Assembly: GCF_030268885.1 (NCBI RefSeq)
Contig: NZ_BSSA01000033.1
Location: forward strand, 33,550 to 97,549
Length of the DNA: 64,000 nucleotides
Reading direction: 5' to 3'
Source: Kitasatospora phosalacinea
GTDB taxonomy: Bacteria; Actinomycetota; Actinomycetes; Streptomycetales; Streptomycetaceae
Shown: piece after piece, positions 25,168 through 33,748 of the stretch
How positions within the stretch are numbered: position 1 is the first letter of the stretch
How the letters are laid out: each line of letters opens with the position of its first letter
Program-made: the position numbers and the translations under genes
Notes under the pieces: model-generated
Database searches by the model: none
What the model was told of the DNA's origin: nothing
The model's input: only the letters and a program-made list of their open reading frames with translations

Positions 25168-26031
25168 ATGGGCGAGGTTGCGGTCATCGGTCTGGGCGGG
25201 ATGGGCCGGGCGATGGCGCGGAATCTGGTGCGGGCGGGGCACCGGACCGTGGTGTGGAACCGTTCGGCGGGGCCCGCGGAGGAGCTCGTGCGGGACGGCG
25301 CCCTGCGCGCCGCGTCCGTCGCGGAGGCCCTGCAGTGCCCGGTGGTGTTCTCGGTCCTGTCCGACGACGCCGCCTTCGCGGAGACCTTCCTGGACTCCGG
25401 CGTCCTGGCCCGGGCCCGGCCCGGGACGGTCCACGTCAACGCGGCCACCGTGAGCGTCGAGCTGTGCCGCCGGGCCGCGCGGGCGCACGCCGAGCACGGG
25501 GTCGGCTACGTGGCGGCCCCGGTGTTCGGCCGGGTCGCCGTCGCGGAGGCCGGTGCGCTGAACGTCCTCGCGGCGGGAGCGCCCGAACTGCTCGACCGGG
25601 TCCAGCCGTTCTTCGACGCGATCGGCTCGCGCACCTGGCGCCTGGGCGAGCGGCCCGAACAGGCCAACACCGCCAAGGTGCTGGGCAACTACCTGATCGC
25701 CTGCGCGATCCAGTCGCTCGGCGAGGCGGTCAGCGTCGCCGACGCGGCCGGCGCCGACCCGGAGCAGTTCGTCGAGCTGCTGGCGTCGACGCTCTTCCCC
25801 GGCCCGGTCTACTCCGGCTACGGGTCGATGATCGCGCGACGCAGGTACCGGCCCGCCGGGTTCACCGCGGTGCTCGGCCGCAAGGACCTCCACCTGGCCC
25901 TGAACGCGGCGGCCGGCCAGGCCGTCCCGCTGCCGTTCGGCGAACTGCTCGCGGAGGTGTTCGACCGGACGCTCGCGGACGGCCGCGCGGCGGACGACTG
26001 GTCCGTGATCGCCGAGCAGCAGCCGCGGTGA
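25168..26031 (+). CDS. NAD(P)-dependent oxidoreductase, imine reductase / beta-hydroxyacid dehydrogenase type
   Basis: 287 aa. N-terminal Rossmann domain with VIGLGGMGRAMARNLVRAGH (GxGxxG), then the family signature region and the helical C-terminal dimerisation domain (about 165-285). The usual catalytic lysine region appears as NTAKVLGNYLIACAIQSLGEA. Closest in layout to the NAD(P)-binding 6-phosphogluconate-dehydrogenase-like / imine reductase group. Its substrate is unknown. Stop overlaps the next gene's GTG by 4 bp; likely controlled by the divergent CGNR regulator. Confidence 0.87.
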   Translation: MGEVAVIGLGGMGRAMARNLVRAGHRTVVWNRSAGPAEELVRDGALRAASVAEALQCPVVFSVLSDDAAFAETFLDSGVLARARPGTVHVNAATVSVELCRRAARAHAEHGVGYVAAPVFGRVAVAEAGALNVLAAGAPELLDRVQPFFDAIGSRTWRLGERPEQANTAKVLGNYLIACAIQSLGEAVSVADAAGADPEQFVELLASTLFPGPVYSGYGSMIARRRYRPAGFTAVLGRKDLHLALNAAAGQAVPLPFGELLAEVFDRTLADGRAADDWSVIAEQQPR

Positions 26032-27557
26032 GCACCGGCGTGGTGGGCACCGGCACGGCGGACAGCGGCCCGGCGCCGAGCCCGGCGAGCACCGGCGCGA
26101 CGAACACCGGCGCGGCGGACAACAACGCAGCGGACACCGGCCCGGCGGACTCCGGCGCCCGCACCGACGCTGCCGCGCGGCACCCGGCGTTGCCGGGGCG
26201 GGCGGTGCGCGTGCTGTCCGTGCCGCTGATGGTGGTCGCCGGGGGGCTCCTCGCCGTGCAGTCCGAGGTCAACGGGCGCCTCGCCGCCGGGCTCGGCGCC
26301 GGGCCGCGGGCCGGGATCGCCGCGGGGGCCGTCAGCGTCGGCGTCGGTCTGCTGGCGCTGCTGGCCGCCACCCCTCTCGTTCCCGCGCTCCGGCGCGGGG
26401 CGGCGGGGTTCGCCGTGGCCCTCCGGGAGCGGCGGCTGCGGCCCCGGGACGCCGTCGGCGGAGTGCTGGGCGCGTGCTTCGTCGCGAGCCAGGGTCTCGC
26501 GGCCCCGGTGGTCGGGGTGGCGCTGTTCAGCGTCGCCGTGACGGCCGGGCAGGCGTGCAGCGCGCTGCTCGTCGACCACGTCGGCCTCGGCCCGGCGGGA
26601 CGGCGGGCCGTGGACGGCTCGCGCGTCGCCGCGACCGCGCTGGCGGTGGCGGCCGCGGGCCTCGGCGCGGGTGAGCGGCTCGTGGCGGGCGTCGCCTGGA
26701 CGACCGTCCTGGTGACCGCCGTCCCGTTGGCCGCGGGGGCGGGCCTGTCGGTGCAGCAGGCGCTCAACGGGCGCGTCGCCCGGGTGGTCGGGCCGTGGGC
26801 CGCGACGCTGGGCAACACGGCCGTCGGCCTGGTCACGCTCCTGCTGGCCCTCGCCGCCGGGATGTTCGTCACGGGCCGCCTGGACGGGGTGCCCGACGAT
26901 CCCGTCCTCTACGTCGGCGGGCTGCTCGGCCTCGCCTTCGTCGCGCTGGTCTCCTGGCTGGCCCGGGTCCACGGCGTCCTGGTGCTGGGGCTCTGCGTCG
27001 TCGCGGGGCAGGTGCTCACCGCCGGGGCGGTCCAGGCGGCGCTGCCGCCCGGGCCCGCCGCGCCGACGGGTCCGGTGCCCGTCGCGCTCACGCTCACCGG
27101 CGTGCTCGTCGCCCTCCGCCGGGGTGCGCACCGCCGGGGCCCGGTGCCGGGCGGGCGGGGCGTGGCAGAACCGGCCGTCCGCCGACCGGCCGCAGGGGGC
27201 CTCGTGGAGGATTCGGATGCCCGTCGTCTCGCCCTGCGCATGCACGAGGCGTTCAACGCGCGGGACGTCGCGGCCGCGGACGGGATCTTCGCGCCCGACT
27301 TCCACAGCCACCCGCTGCGCGGCGGCGTCGACGCCGTGAAGGCGGCGTGGACGGCGATGTTCGCGGCGGACCCGGAGGTCCGGACCGTCGTCGAGGACGT
27401 GCTGGTGGACGGCGACCGGGTGGCGCTGCGCTCGACGGTCCACCGGGGCGGGGGAACCGCCGGGGCCGGGACGACCGTGCTGGAGGTGTTCCGGGTCGCC
27501 GGGGGCCGGATCGCCGAACTGTGGGGCGCCACCGCGGCCGACCGGTCGCCGCGCTGA
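26028..27557 (+). CDS. DMT (DUF606/YdcZ-like) transporter fused to a SnoaL-like domain
   Basis: 509 aa. A low-complexity N-terminus (about 1-60) rich in Thr/Gly/Ala precedes about ten membrane helices in two DUF606/YdcZ-type halves (about 65-215 and 220-370; each half contains an SVQQALNGRVA or AVQSEVNGRLA motif). After a basic linker (about 370-392) comes a SnoaL/NTF2-like domain (about 393-509). No stop separates the parts. A GTG at 27204 with AGGGGG upstream could start the SnoaL part alone, but the transporter would then lack a stop. Confidence 0.7.
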   Translation: MSTGVVGTGTADSGPAPSPASTGATNTGAADNNAADTGPADSGARTDAAARHPALPGRAVRVLSVPLMVVAGGLLAVQSEVNGRLAAGLGAGPRAGIAAGAVSVGVGLLALLAATPLVPALRRGAAGFAVALRERRLRPRDAVGGVLGACFVASQGLAAPVVGVALFSVAVTAGQACSALLVDHVGLGPAGRRAVDGSRVAATALAVAAAGLGAGERLVAGVAWTTVLVTAVPLAAGAGLSVQQALNGRVARVVGPWAATLGNTAVGLVTLLLALAAGMFVTGRLDGVPDDPVLYVGGLLGLAFVALVSWLARVHGVLVLGLCVVAGQVLTAGAVQAALPPGPAAPTGPVPVALTLTGVLVALRRGAHRRGPVPGGRGVAEPAVRRPAAGGLVEDSDARRLALRMHEAFNARDVAAADGIFAPDFHSHPLRGGVDAVKAAWTAMFAADPEVRTVVEDVLVDGDRVALRSTVHRGGGTAGAGTTVLEVFRVAGGRIAELWGATAADRSPR

Positions 27558-27566
27558 CCCGCGCGT

Positions 27567-27596
27567 GCGGGGGGCGGCGAGATGGCCGCCCCCCGC
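27567..27596. terminator. Hairpin between convergent genes
   Basis: Perfect 12-bp arms GCGGGGGGCGGC and GCCGCCCCCCGC with loop GAGATG, 10 bp after the transporter fusion stop and 10 bp before the amylase stop; serves both strands. Confidence 0.75.
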
Positions 27597-27606
27597 TGAC
27601 GGTGCG

Positions 27607-30600
27607 TTACTTCAGGTACGGGCCGTCGGTGCCGACCTTGCCCGGGGCGGCGTTCCTGCCGCCCAGGTCGAGGACGTAGACCCGCAGGTTGCCCTTGCCG
27701 GGGGCGGCGACGGACAGCGTGCCGTTGGTGACGGTGCGGACGTCGCCGGAGACGGCGTCCTTGTAGGTGCCGTTGGGCACGCCGGTGAAGGTGGCGGCGT
27801 CCGTGACGGTGACCAGCGCGAAGGAGTCGACGCCGCCGGCGGCGTCGGTGTAGCGGCGCTTGAAGGACATGCCGCCGCTGACCCCCTCGGTGGAGTACTG
27901 GCCCATCTGCAGGGCGGGGACCGCCCGGCGGATCTGGTTGAGCCGCTGCACCTGCTTGACCAGCGGTTGCTGCAGGGTGGTGGCGACGGCGCCGTCGGCC
28001 GAGGAGACCACCGAGAAGTCACTGGCCGTCACGTTCCCGGCGATCTTGTCGCCGTAGTACGCCCGGCCGGTGGTGGCGAGCGGGCAGGACGGGCCGCAGT
28101 CGATCTGCTTCCCGGCCTGGAACTCGATCTCGGAGCCGTAGTACAGGGTGGGGATGCCGCGGAAGGTCCACATCAGGGCCATGTTCTCGGCCCAGGCGTC
28201 GGTGCCCCCGGTGTAGCGCACGGTGGACTTGTTGGGCCCGTAGTCGTGGCTGTCGACGTACACCACGTTGTAGGTGGCGTCGTTGGTGGAGTCGTCGGAG
28301 TCCTTGCCGTTGCCGAACGCGTTGTGCGCGTCACCGAAGTTCATGTGCATCCGCATGTCGATGATGTTCATGCCGGAGAACTTCGAGTGGTCGGGCGCGT
28401 GGTAGGTGTTGCCGTCCAGGAAGGCGTTGGTGGACGTCGGCTGGTTGCCGGTGCCGAGCTGCTCCTCGTAGGTGTACTGGTCGAGGGCGGCCTGCACGTC
28501 GTCCGCGGTGTAGTCCTTGCGCTCCTTCCAGGTGTAGAACTGCGCGGAGTGGTTGACCGAGCCGCGGTTCCACTTGTCGTTGACGAACGCGGCGACCTCG
28601 CCGAAGACGAAGAAGTTCTGCGCCTTGGCCGGACCCCAGTCCTGGGTGACCCGCTGCTGGATCGCGGGCAGGAAGCGCCGGTTCCAGGTGACCCGCGGGA
28701 CGTGCACGGCGGTGTCGACCCGGAAGCCGTCCACGCCCATGTCGATGTACTTGTTGTACGCGCCGATCAGGTAGTTCTGGACGTCGGCGTTCTCGGTGTT
28801 GAAGTCGGCCAGGTCGTCGGCCAGCCAGCAGGAGCGCGAGTCCTCGCCCTCCCAGTTCCCGATCCAGCAGGTGTGGTAGTACTTCGACGGGAACATGCCC
28901 GAAGTCGGGCTCGGCCACTGGCAGTTGTAGATGGTGTAGCCCTCGGGGCTCTTGTACTGGGTCGGGGTGCCCCAGCCGACGCAGGTCTGGCCGCTGGGCT
29001 GGGTGGTCGACCACAGGTCGCCGTTGTAGTACGACTTGCCGCTCTTCGGCTCGACGGTCAGGCCGTCGTACTCGAAGCCGGCCTGCTTCTCGTCGTAGTA
29101 CCAGGACCACTGGGCGTCCCGGACGCCGTACACGGTGGGCACGTACAGGCCCTTGGCGCCCCAGCGGGAGCTGTGGTTGTAGACCACGTCCTGGTAGATC
29201 TTGATGCCCTTGGCGTGGGCGGCGTTGATCAGGTCCTGGTAGGAGGCGCCGGCCGACTCCAGCCGCGGGTCGACCTTGTAGAAGTCGTAGCCGTGGTAGC
29301 CGTGGTAGTCGTAGTCGGAGCGGTTGAGGACCACCGGGGTGATCCAGATCGCCGAGAAGCCGAGGCCCTTGACGTAGTCGAGCTTCTGCACCAGGCCCTT
29401 GAAGTCGCCGCGGAACATCGGGTCGTTGTTGGCCGCGTTGCCGGACTTCACGTCCTGGTTGCCGCCCCGGTCGTTCGAGCTGTCGCCGTCGTAGAACCGG
29501 GCGGTGAGCACGAAGTAGATCGGGTCCTTGCGCGGGTCGGTGCCGATCATCTCGCCGGGCTTGGCGGCGGGCGGGGCGTCACCGGTGGTGGCGACCGCGG
29601 CGGCGGAGGCGGCGGAGACGTTCCCGGCCGCGTCCAGCGCCTTCACGGTGTAGGTGTAGACGGTGCGCGCCTCCAGGCCGGTGTCCGAGTACACCGTCGA
29701 GCCGACGTTGATCACCGAGGTGCCCCTGGTGCCGCCGCTGCGGGTGATCTGGTAGCCCGTCACGCCGGTGTCGTCGGTGGCCGGTTCCCAGGTCAGCACG
29801 ATCGAGGTGTCGGTCGCGGAGGCGTTCACCGCGGTCGGGACGCTCGGCGCGGTGGTGTCGGGGACGACGGCCGCGCACGGGTCGGCGGCGCCCGCGGTGA
29901 CCTTGCCGTTCTGCACGGTGCTGACGCCCGCCGGGACGACGTAGTTGACGCCGTTGTTGTTGTCCCAGGTGCCGTTGCCGTTGTTGAACGTCGCCGCCAT
30001 GGTGGCCGCGGAGCCCAGGTCGACGGTGCGCTTGTACCAGCCGGGGCAGGCGAGGGTCATGCCGACGCCCGGCACCGCCGTCCACGCCCCGCCCGCCGGG
30101 GCGTAGTGCAGGTTGACGATGCTCCAGCCGACCACGGCGGTCGAGTAGAACACGGTGGCGCTCTTCCCCGCCGGGGTGCTGCCGCTCGCGGACGGGGACG
30201 CGCTCGGGCCGGCGGAGGCGGAGGCGGACGCGCTCGGGCCGGCGGAGGCGGACGCGCTCGGGCTCGGGGTGGTGGTCGCGGCGCACGGCGCGGTGCTGCC
30301 GACCACGCCGTCCTTGACCGTCACCGTGCCCGTCCCGAGGGCGTAGTTCTTGCCGCCGTTGTTGTCCCAGGTGCCGGAGCCGTTGTTGAAGGTCGCCTGC
30401 AGCCCGGTCGCGGTGCCCAGGTCGACGGTGCGCTTCACCCAGTCGGTGCAGGCCGCCTCCATCGCGACGCCCGGCACGGTGGTCCAACTGCCGCCGTCGG
30501 GGGCGTAGTGCAGGTCGTAGGCCGACCAGTTGCGGGTCTTGGTGTAGTAGTAGACGGTCGTGCTCGCGCCGGTCGACGACTGGCTCGGGGTGGGGGTCGA

Positions 30601-31059
30601 ACTCGGCGTGGTGGTACCGCCGTTGTCGGTGCCGCACGGGTCGCTGTGGGCGATCACGCCGTCCTTGACCACCACGGTGCCGGTGCCCAGGGCGTAGTTC
30701 TTGCCGCCGTTGTTGTCCCAGGTGCCGGAGCCGTTGTTGAAGGTCGCCTGCAGCCCGGTGGCGGTGCCCAGGTCGACGGTGCGCTTCACCCAGTCGGTGC
30801 AGGCCGCCTCCATCGCGGTGCCCGGCACGGTGGTCCAACTGCCGCCGTCCGGGGCCCAGTGGAGGTTGTAGGCCGACCAGTTGCGGGTCTTGGTGTAGTA
30901 GAAGACGGTGGCCGTGTTGCTGCCGCTCGCCGTGGTGCCGGTCGCCGCGCTCGCGGTGACGCCGAGCGGGGCCGTGGACAGCAGGCCGGCGGTGAGTGCC
31001 GCCACTGCCGTGAGCACGACGGCGATGGGGCGCCGTCGGTGCCGTGCTCGTCTGGTCAA
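27607..31059 (-). CDS. Secreted alpha-amylase with three CBM25 modules
   Basis: 1150 aa from a TTG with GAGGGG upstream. Signal peptide (about 1-38), three starch-binding CBM25 modules (about 48-143, 166-260, 299-395) with the WDNN motif, linkers rich in Ser/Pro/Ala, an FnIII domain (about 405-495) and a GH13 catalytic domain (about 510-1100). Catalytic residues: Asp782 (GFRVD), Glu821 (VFGEV) and Asp939 (YVDSHD). It hydrolyses starch outside the cell. Codon-level start is uncertain because no ATG/GTG fits the signal peptide. A MalR-like site lies upstream. Confidence 0.88.
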   Translation of the reverse strand: MTRRARHRRRPIAVVLTAVAALTAGLLSTAPLGVTASAATGTTASGSNTATVFYYTKTRNWSAYNLHWAPDGGSWTTVPGTAMEAACTDWVKRTVDLGTATGLQATFNNGSGTWDNNGGKNYALGTGTVVVKDGVIAHSDPCGTDNGGTTTPSSTPTPSQSSTGASTTVYYYTKTRNWSAYDLHYAPDGGSWTTVPGVAMEAACTDWVKRTVDLGTATGLQATFNNGSGTWDNNGGKNYALGTGTVTVKDGVVGSTAPCAATTTPSPSASASAGPSASASASAGPSASPSASGSTPAGKSATVFYSTAVVGWSIVNLHYAPAGGAWTAVPGVGMTLACPGWYKRTVDLGSAATMAATFNNGNGTWDNNNGVNYVVPAGVSTVQNGKVTAGAADPCAAVVPDTTAPSVPTAVNASATDTSIVLTWEPATDDTGVTGYQITRSGGTRGTSVINVGSTVYSDTGLEARTVYTYTVKALDAAGNVSAASAAAVATTGDAPPAAKPGEMIGTDPRKDPIYFVLTARFYDGDSSNDRGGNQDVKSGNAANNDPMFRGDFKGLVQKLDYVKGLGFSAIWITPVVLNRSDYDYHGYHGYDFYKVDPRLESAGASYQDLINAAHAKGIKIYQDVVYNHSSRWGAKGLYVPTVYGVRDAQWSWYYDEKQAGFEYDGLTVEPKSGKSYYNGDLWSTTQPSGQTCVGWGTPTQYKSPEGYTIYNCQWPSPTSGMFPSKYYHTCWIGNWEGEDSRSCWLADDLADFNTENADVQNYLIGAYNKYIDMGVDGFRVDTAVHVPRVTWNRRFLPAIQQRVTQDWGPAKAQNFFVFGEVAAFVNDKWNRGSVNHSAQFYTWKERKDYTADDVQAALDQYTYEEQLGTGNQPTSTNAFLDGNTYHAPDHSKFSGMNIIDMRMHMNFGDAHNAFGNGKDSDDSTNDATYNVVYVDSHDYGPNKSTVRYTGGTDAWAENMALMWTFRGIPTLYYGSEIEFQAGKQIDCGPSCPLATTGRAYYGDKIAGNVTASDFSVVSSADGAVATTLQQPLVKQVQRLNQIRRAVPALQMGQYSTEGVSGGMSFKRRYTDAAGGVDSFALVTVTDAATFTGVPNGTYKDAVSGDVRTVTNGTLSVAAPGKGNLRVYVLDLGGRNAAPGKVGTDGPYLK
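30307..30902 (-). repeat. Near-identical CBM25 coding repeats within the amylase gene
   Basis: Two copies of about 245 bp (30307-30551 and 30658-30902), 351 bp apart, encode CBM25 modules 2 and 1. They are nearly identical at the DNA level, including third positions, which implies a recent duplication or gene conversion. The third module (about 29874-30160) is much more diverged. Confidence 0.8.
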
Positions 31060-31129
31060 GGGGGTGCCCCTCGGTACTGGGGCCGCGGGCGGTGGGGAAC
31101 TGCCTCGCGGCAGGGGGTGGGTGGGGGAA

Positions 31130-31150
31130 CTTGCGCAAGAACATGCAAGA
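31130..31150 (-). promoter_or_regulatory. MalR/Reg1-like operator upstream of amylase
   Basis: On the minus strand CTTGCATGTTCTTGCGCAAG combines a 10-bp palindrome CTTGCGCAAG with a CTTGCA direct repeat. Such CTTGC repeats are known in Streptomyces amylase promoters as sites for LacI-family maltose regulators (MalR/Reg1). It lies about 71 bp upstream of the TTG start. Maltose induction and glucose repression are expected. Confidence 0.6.
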
Positions 31151-31293
31151 GCTTCCAGGAGGTTACTGAGGCATGACCTGGCTGTAAAGACTCCTTGACG
31201 CTGCGCATTCACGGACATTCCGGCGTCAACCCGCCCCACCCGCAGAAAGACCTTTCCGCAACAACCGGGACCGGTGCGGGAACTGTCGCCCCC

Positions 31294-32509
31294 TCAGCAC
31301 CGCCGGGCCACCGCCGTCAGCAGCGCCGCGCCGCCCGCGGCGCCCGTCAGCAGCGCGCAGCCCAGCAGTGCCGCCGTGGCGCCGAACCCGGCGGCGAGGG
31401 CGCCCCAGGCCGGGTTGGCCAGGGCCAGGGCCGCGCTCTGCACGAACGTCAGCAGGGCCTGCAACCGGGCCAGGTGGGTCGCCGGGGCCCCGCCCAGGAC
31501 GACCGGCCCCAGGTGGACGGCGAAGCCGCTCGAACCGGCCCCCACCACGGCGGCCGCGGCGGCGGCCGCGAGCGGGGTGCCCGCGGCCGCGAGCCCGGCC
31601 GTGCCGAGGGCGGCGGCCAGCAGGCCGAGACCGGCGCCCAGCGCCGGGCGGGCCAGGGTGCCGCGGCGGGCGGCGACCAGGGCGGCGGCCAGCATCCCGA
31701 CCGCCTGCCCGGCCGCGGGCAGCCCGGCGGCCCCCGCGTCCCAGCCCCGCTCGCGCACCAGCAGCGGGCCGAGCAGCGCGACCACCGGCAGCACCCCCGC
31801 CGCCGCGACCGCGGCCAGCGCCAGTGCGGAGCGCAGCACCCTGCCCCGCCACGCCACCCGCAGCCCGTCGACCGTCCCCGCGAACAGCCCGCCGGCACCG
31901 GGGGCGGCGGGGGGGGCGCGGCGGCTCGACCGCGGTGCGGACGCGGAGCGTCACGGCCAGCACCGCGGCGAAGGTCACCGCGTCGGCCAGCGCGGTGACG
32001 GCCAGCCCGGCCGCCCCGACCAGCAGCGCCCCCAGCGGCGCCCCGAGCAGCACGGCCGCCTGGCCGCCCGCCTGCCGGAGCGCCAGCGCCCGCGGCACCT
32101 GCTCGGGCGCGACCAGCAGCCGCGGCAGGGCGCCGCTCGCGGGCAGCTGGAAGGCGTCGACGGTGCCGATCAGCAGGGCGAAGCCCAGCAGCGTCCACGG
32201 TGCGCTGCCCGCGGTGCGGTCGACCACGGCCAGCACCAGGACGACGGCCAGCATCGCCCCGTCCCCGGCCAGCGCCGTCCGCCGGGCCCCGAACCGGTCG
32301 GCCACCGCCCCGCCGAACAGCAGCAGCGCGGTGCGCGGCACGGTGACCGCGGTCAGCACCAGCCCGGCGGTCGCCCCGCCGTACCCGGCGGCCGTCCAGC
32401 CGAGGGCGGTGGCGAGCGCGGCGTCCCCGACGGCCGAGGCGCGCGTTCCCGCGAGCCACCACAGGTACGTCCGGGGCAGCGCGGCGGGGGCGGTGACGGT
32501 GGTTCCCAT
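31294..32509 (-). pseudogene. MFS transporter, frameshifted in a G8 run
   Basis: The first half (from ATG at 32509) is a clear MFS protein: YLWWLAGTRASAVGDAALATALGW, LLLFGGAVADRFGARRTALAGD. The second half (to 31294) reads in another frame: VLPVVALLGPLLVRERGWDAGAAG. One base too many in the G8 run at 31909-31916 explains the shift; without it the frame gives 404 aa and twelve helices. A real mutation or a homopolymer error. The function would be small-molecule efflux. Confidence 0.75.
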
Positions 32510-32626
32510 GGCCGCCGACCCTAGGAACCTCGACCAGGTCGAGGGCAAACCCGCCGCGCCCCGCCCGCCGCCGCCGACGGCGTGCCGCTCGGGGTCCGGG
32601 CGGGCCGGGGCGGTGAGACTGGCGGG

Positions 32627-33100
32627 ATGTGCCACTACTGCGGGTGCCGCGAGATTCCGCTGATCAAGGACTTCGTCCGGGAGCACGAGGCCGCCACCGA
32701 CCTGACCGGGGAGATCGCCCGGCTGCTGGCGGCGGGCGACCTCGCCGCCGCGGGGGCGCTGCTGCCGCCGCTGGTGGCCGAACTGGCCTCGCACTGGCGG
32801 GGCGAGGAGCGCGGGCTGTTCCGGGTGATGCGCGGGGACCCGGAGTTCGCCGGGTACGTCGACGCCCTGGAGGCCGAGCACCGCGGGCTGGCGGCGCTGC
32901 TCGCCGCCACCGACCTCGCGTCGCCGACCGACCGGGCGGCGCTGCTGGCGGCGTTCGAGGAGTTGCACGAGCACATCGCCAAGGAGGAGGACGGCCTGTT
33001 CCCGGCCTCGCTGATCGCCCTGACGGCCGCCGACTGGGACGCCTCGATGGCCGCCTGGCAGGAGGCCCATCCGGGTCGGCGGCCCGCCGACCCCGGCTGA
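32627..33100 (+). CDS. Hemerythrin-domain protein with N-terminal cysteine cluster
   Basis: 157 aa. Four-helix hemerythrin HHE fold with metal-ligand residues in VREHEAATDL, ASHWRGEERGLF, EAEHRGLAAL and LHEHIAKEEDGLF, which would hold a di-iron centre for O2, NO or redox sensing. The N-terminus MCHYCGCREI carries three cysteines in the first seven residues, outside the usual fold. ATG chosen because the longer GTG frame lacks a ribosome site. Confidence 0.83.
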   Translation: MCHYCGCREIPLIKDFVREHEAATDLTGEIARLLAAGDLAAAGALLPPLVAELASHWRGEERGLFRVMRGDPEFAGYVDALEAEHRGLAALLAATDLASPTDRAALLAAFEELHEHIAKEEDGLFPASLIALTAADWDASMAAWQEAHPGRRPADPG

Positions 33101-33261
33101 GCGGCCCGGGCGCACCGGCCGAGCAGCACCGTCCGGCTCCGGCGGCACGTCCGTCCGGCTCCGGCGGCGCGGGCCCCCTGTTCGCCCCCTCCTCCCCGTG
33201 CGATCCTTTCCTGACAGTACGTCTCATGACGCGGCAGCAGGCCGCAGGACACGGGGGTCCC

Positions 33262-33732
33262 ATGGGCAAGTCGTCCGAACGCGCGCGTCTCGCCGCGGCC
33301 ACCGCCGCCCACCGGGTGCTGCACCACACGGTGGTCGAGGGCGGTCAGGCCCGTGACCTCCCGGCCGAGGTGGCGGCGGCCGGTCCGGCGTTGCAGGGGG
33401 TCCTGAACGCCTTCCTGCGCAACGTGATGGAGTTCGTGTTCGAGGGTTCCGAGCCGGTCGGGGAGATCAGCGCCTACCTGGCCGAGCTGCGGCGCGCCTA
33501 CCCGGCCGAGCTGCGGGTGCTCCAGCCGGAGCCGATGGCGGTCTTCGTGCAGGAGCAGATCGGGCCGGGTGCGCCGCCGCCGGGCCGGTCGCGGTTCCCG
33601 GTCGACGACGCCGTGGTGTTCCAGTCCCGGCTGATCGCCGAGTACACCGTCCGGCACCAGGGCTTCTCCCGCGAGCAGGTGGAGCTCTACCTGCAGGGCG
33701 CGGTCGCCCGCTACGCGACCGGCAGCGGGTGA
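33262..33732 (+). CDS. Uncharacterised helical protein
   Basis: 156 aa. Not recognised. Predicted mainly alpha-helical, with a central EVAAAGPALQGVLNAFLRNVMEFVFEG and C-terminal FPVDDAVVFQSRLIAEYTVRHQGFSREQVELYLQGAVARYA. No membrane segment or signal. The ATG at 33262 has GGGGG upstream; an in-frame ATG at 33226 has none. It lies 162 bp after the hemerythrin gene and converges on the PucR-type regulator. Confidence 0.6.
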   Translation: MGKSSERARLAAATAAHRVLHHTVVEGGQARDLPAEVAAAGPALQGVLNAFLRNVMEFVFEGSEPVGEISAYLAELRRAYPAELRVLQPEPMAVFVQEQIGPGAPPPGRSRFPVDDAVVFQSRLIAEYTVRHQGFSREQVELYLQGAVARYATGSG

Positions 33733-33748
33733 GGGGGCCCTCGCCGGG

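Noticed and set aside
27204..27557. Separate SnoaL gene starting at 27204.
   Set aside because: The upstream transporter frame has no stop before it, so on the present sequence it is one ORF; kept as a finding instead.
27565..31176. A 1203-codon plus-strand frame opposite the amylase.
   Set aside because: Val/Gly/Ala-rich shadow of the amylase, which has signal peptide, CBM25 and GH13 catalytic motifs.
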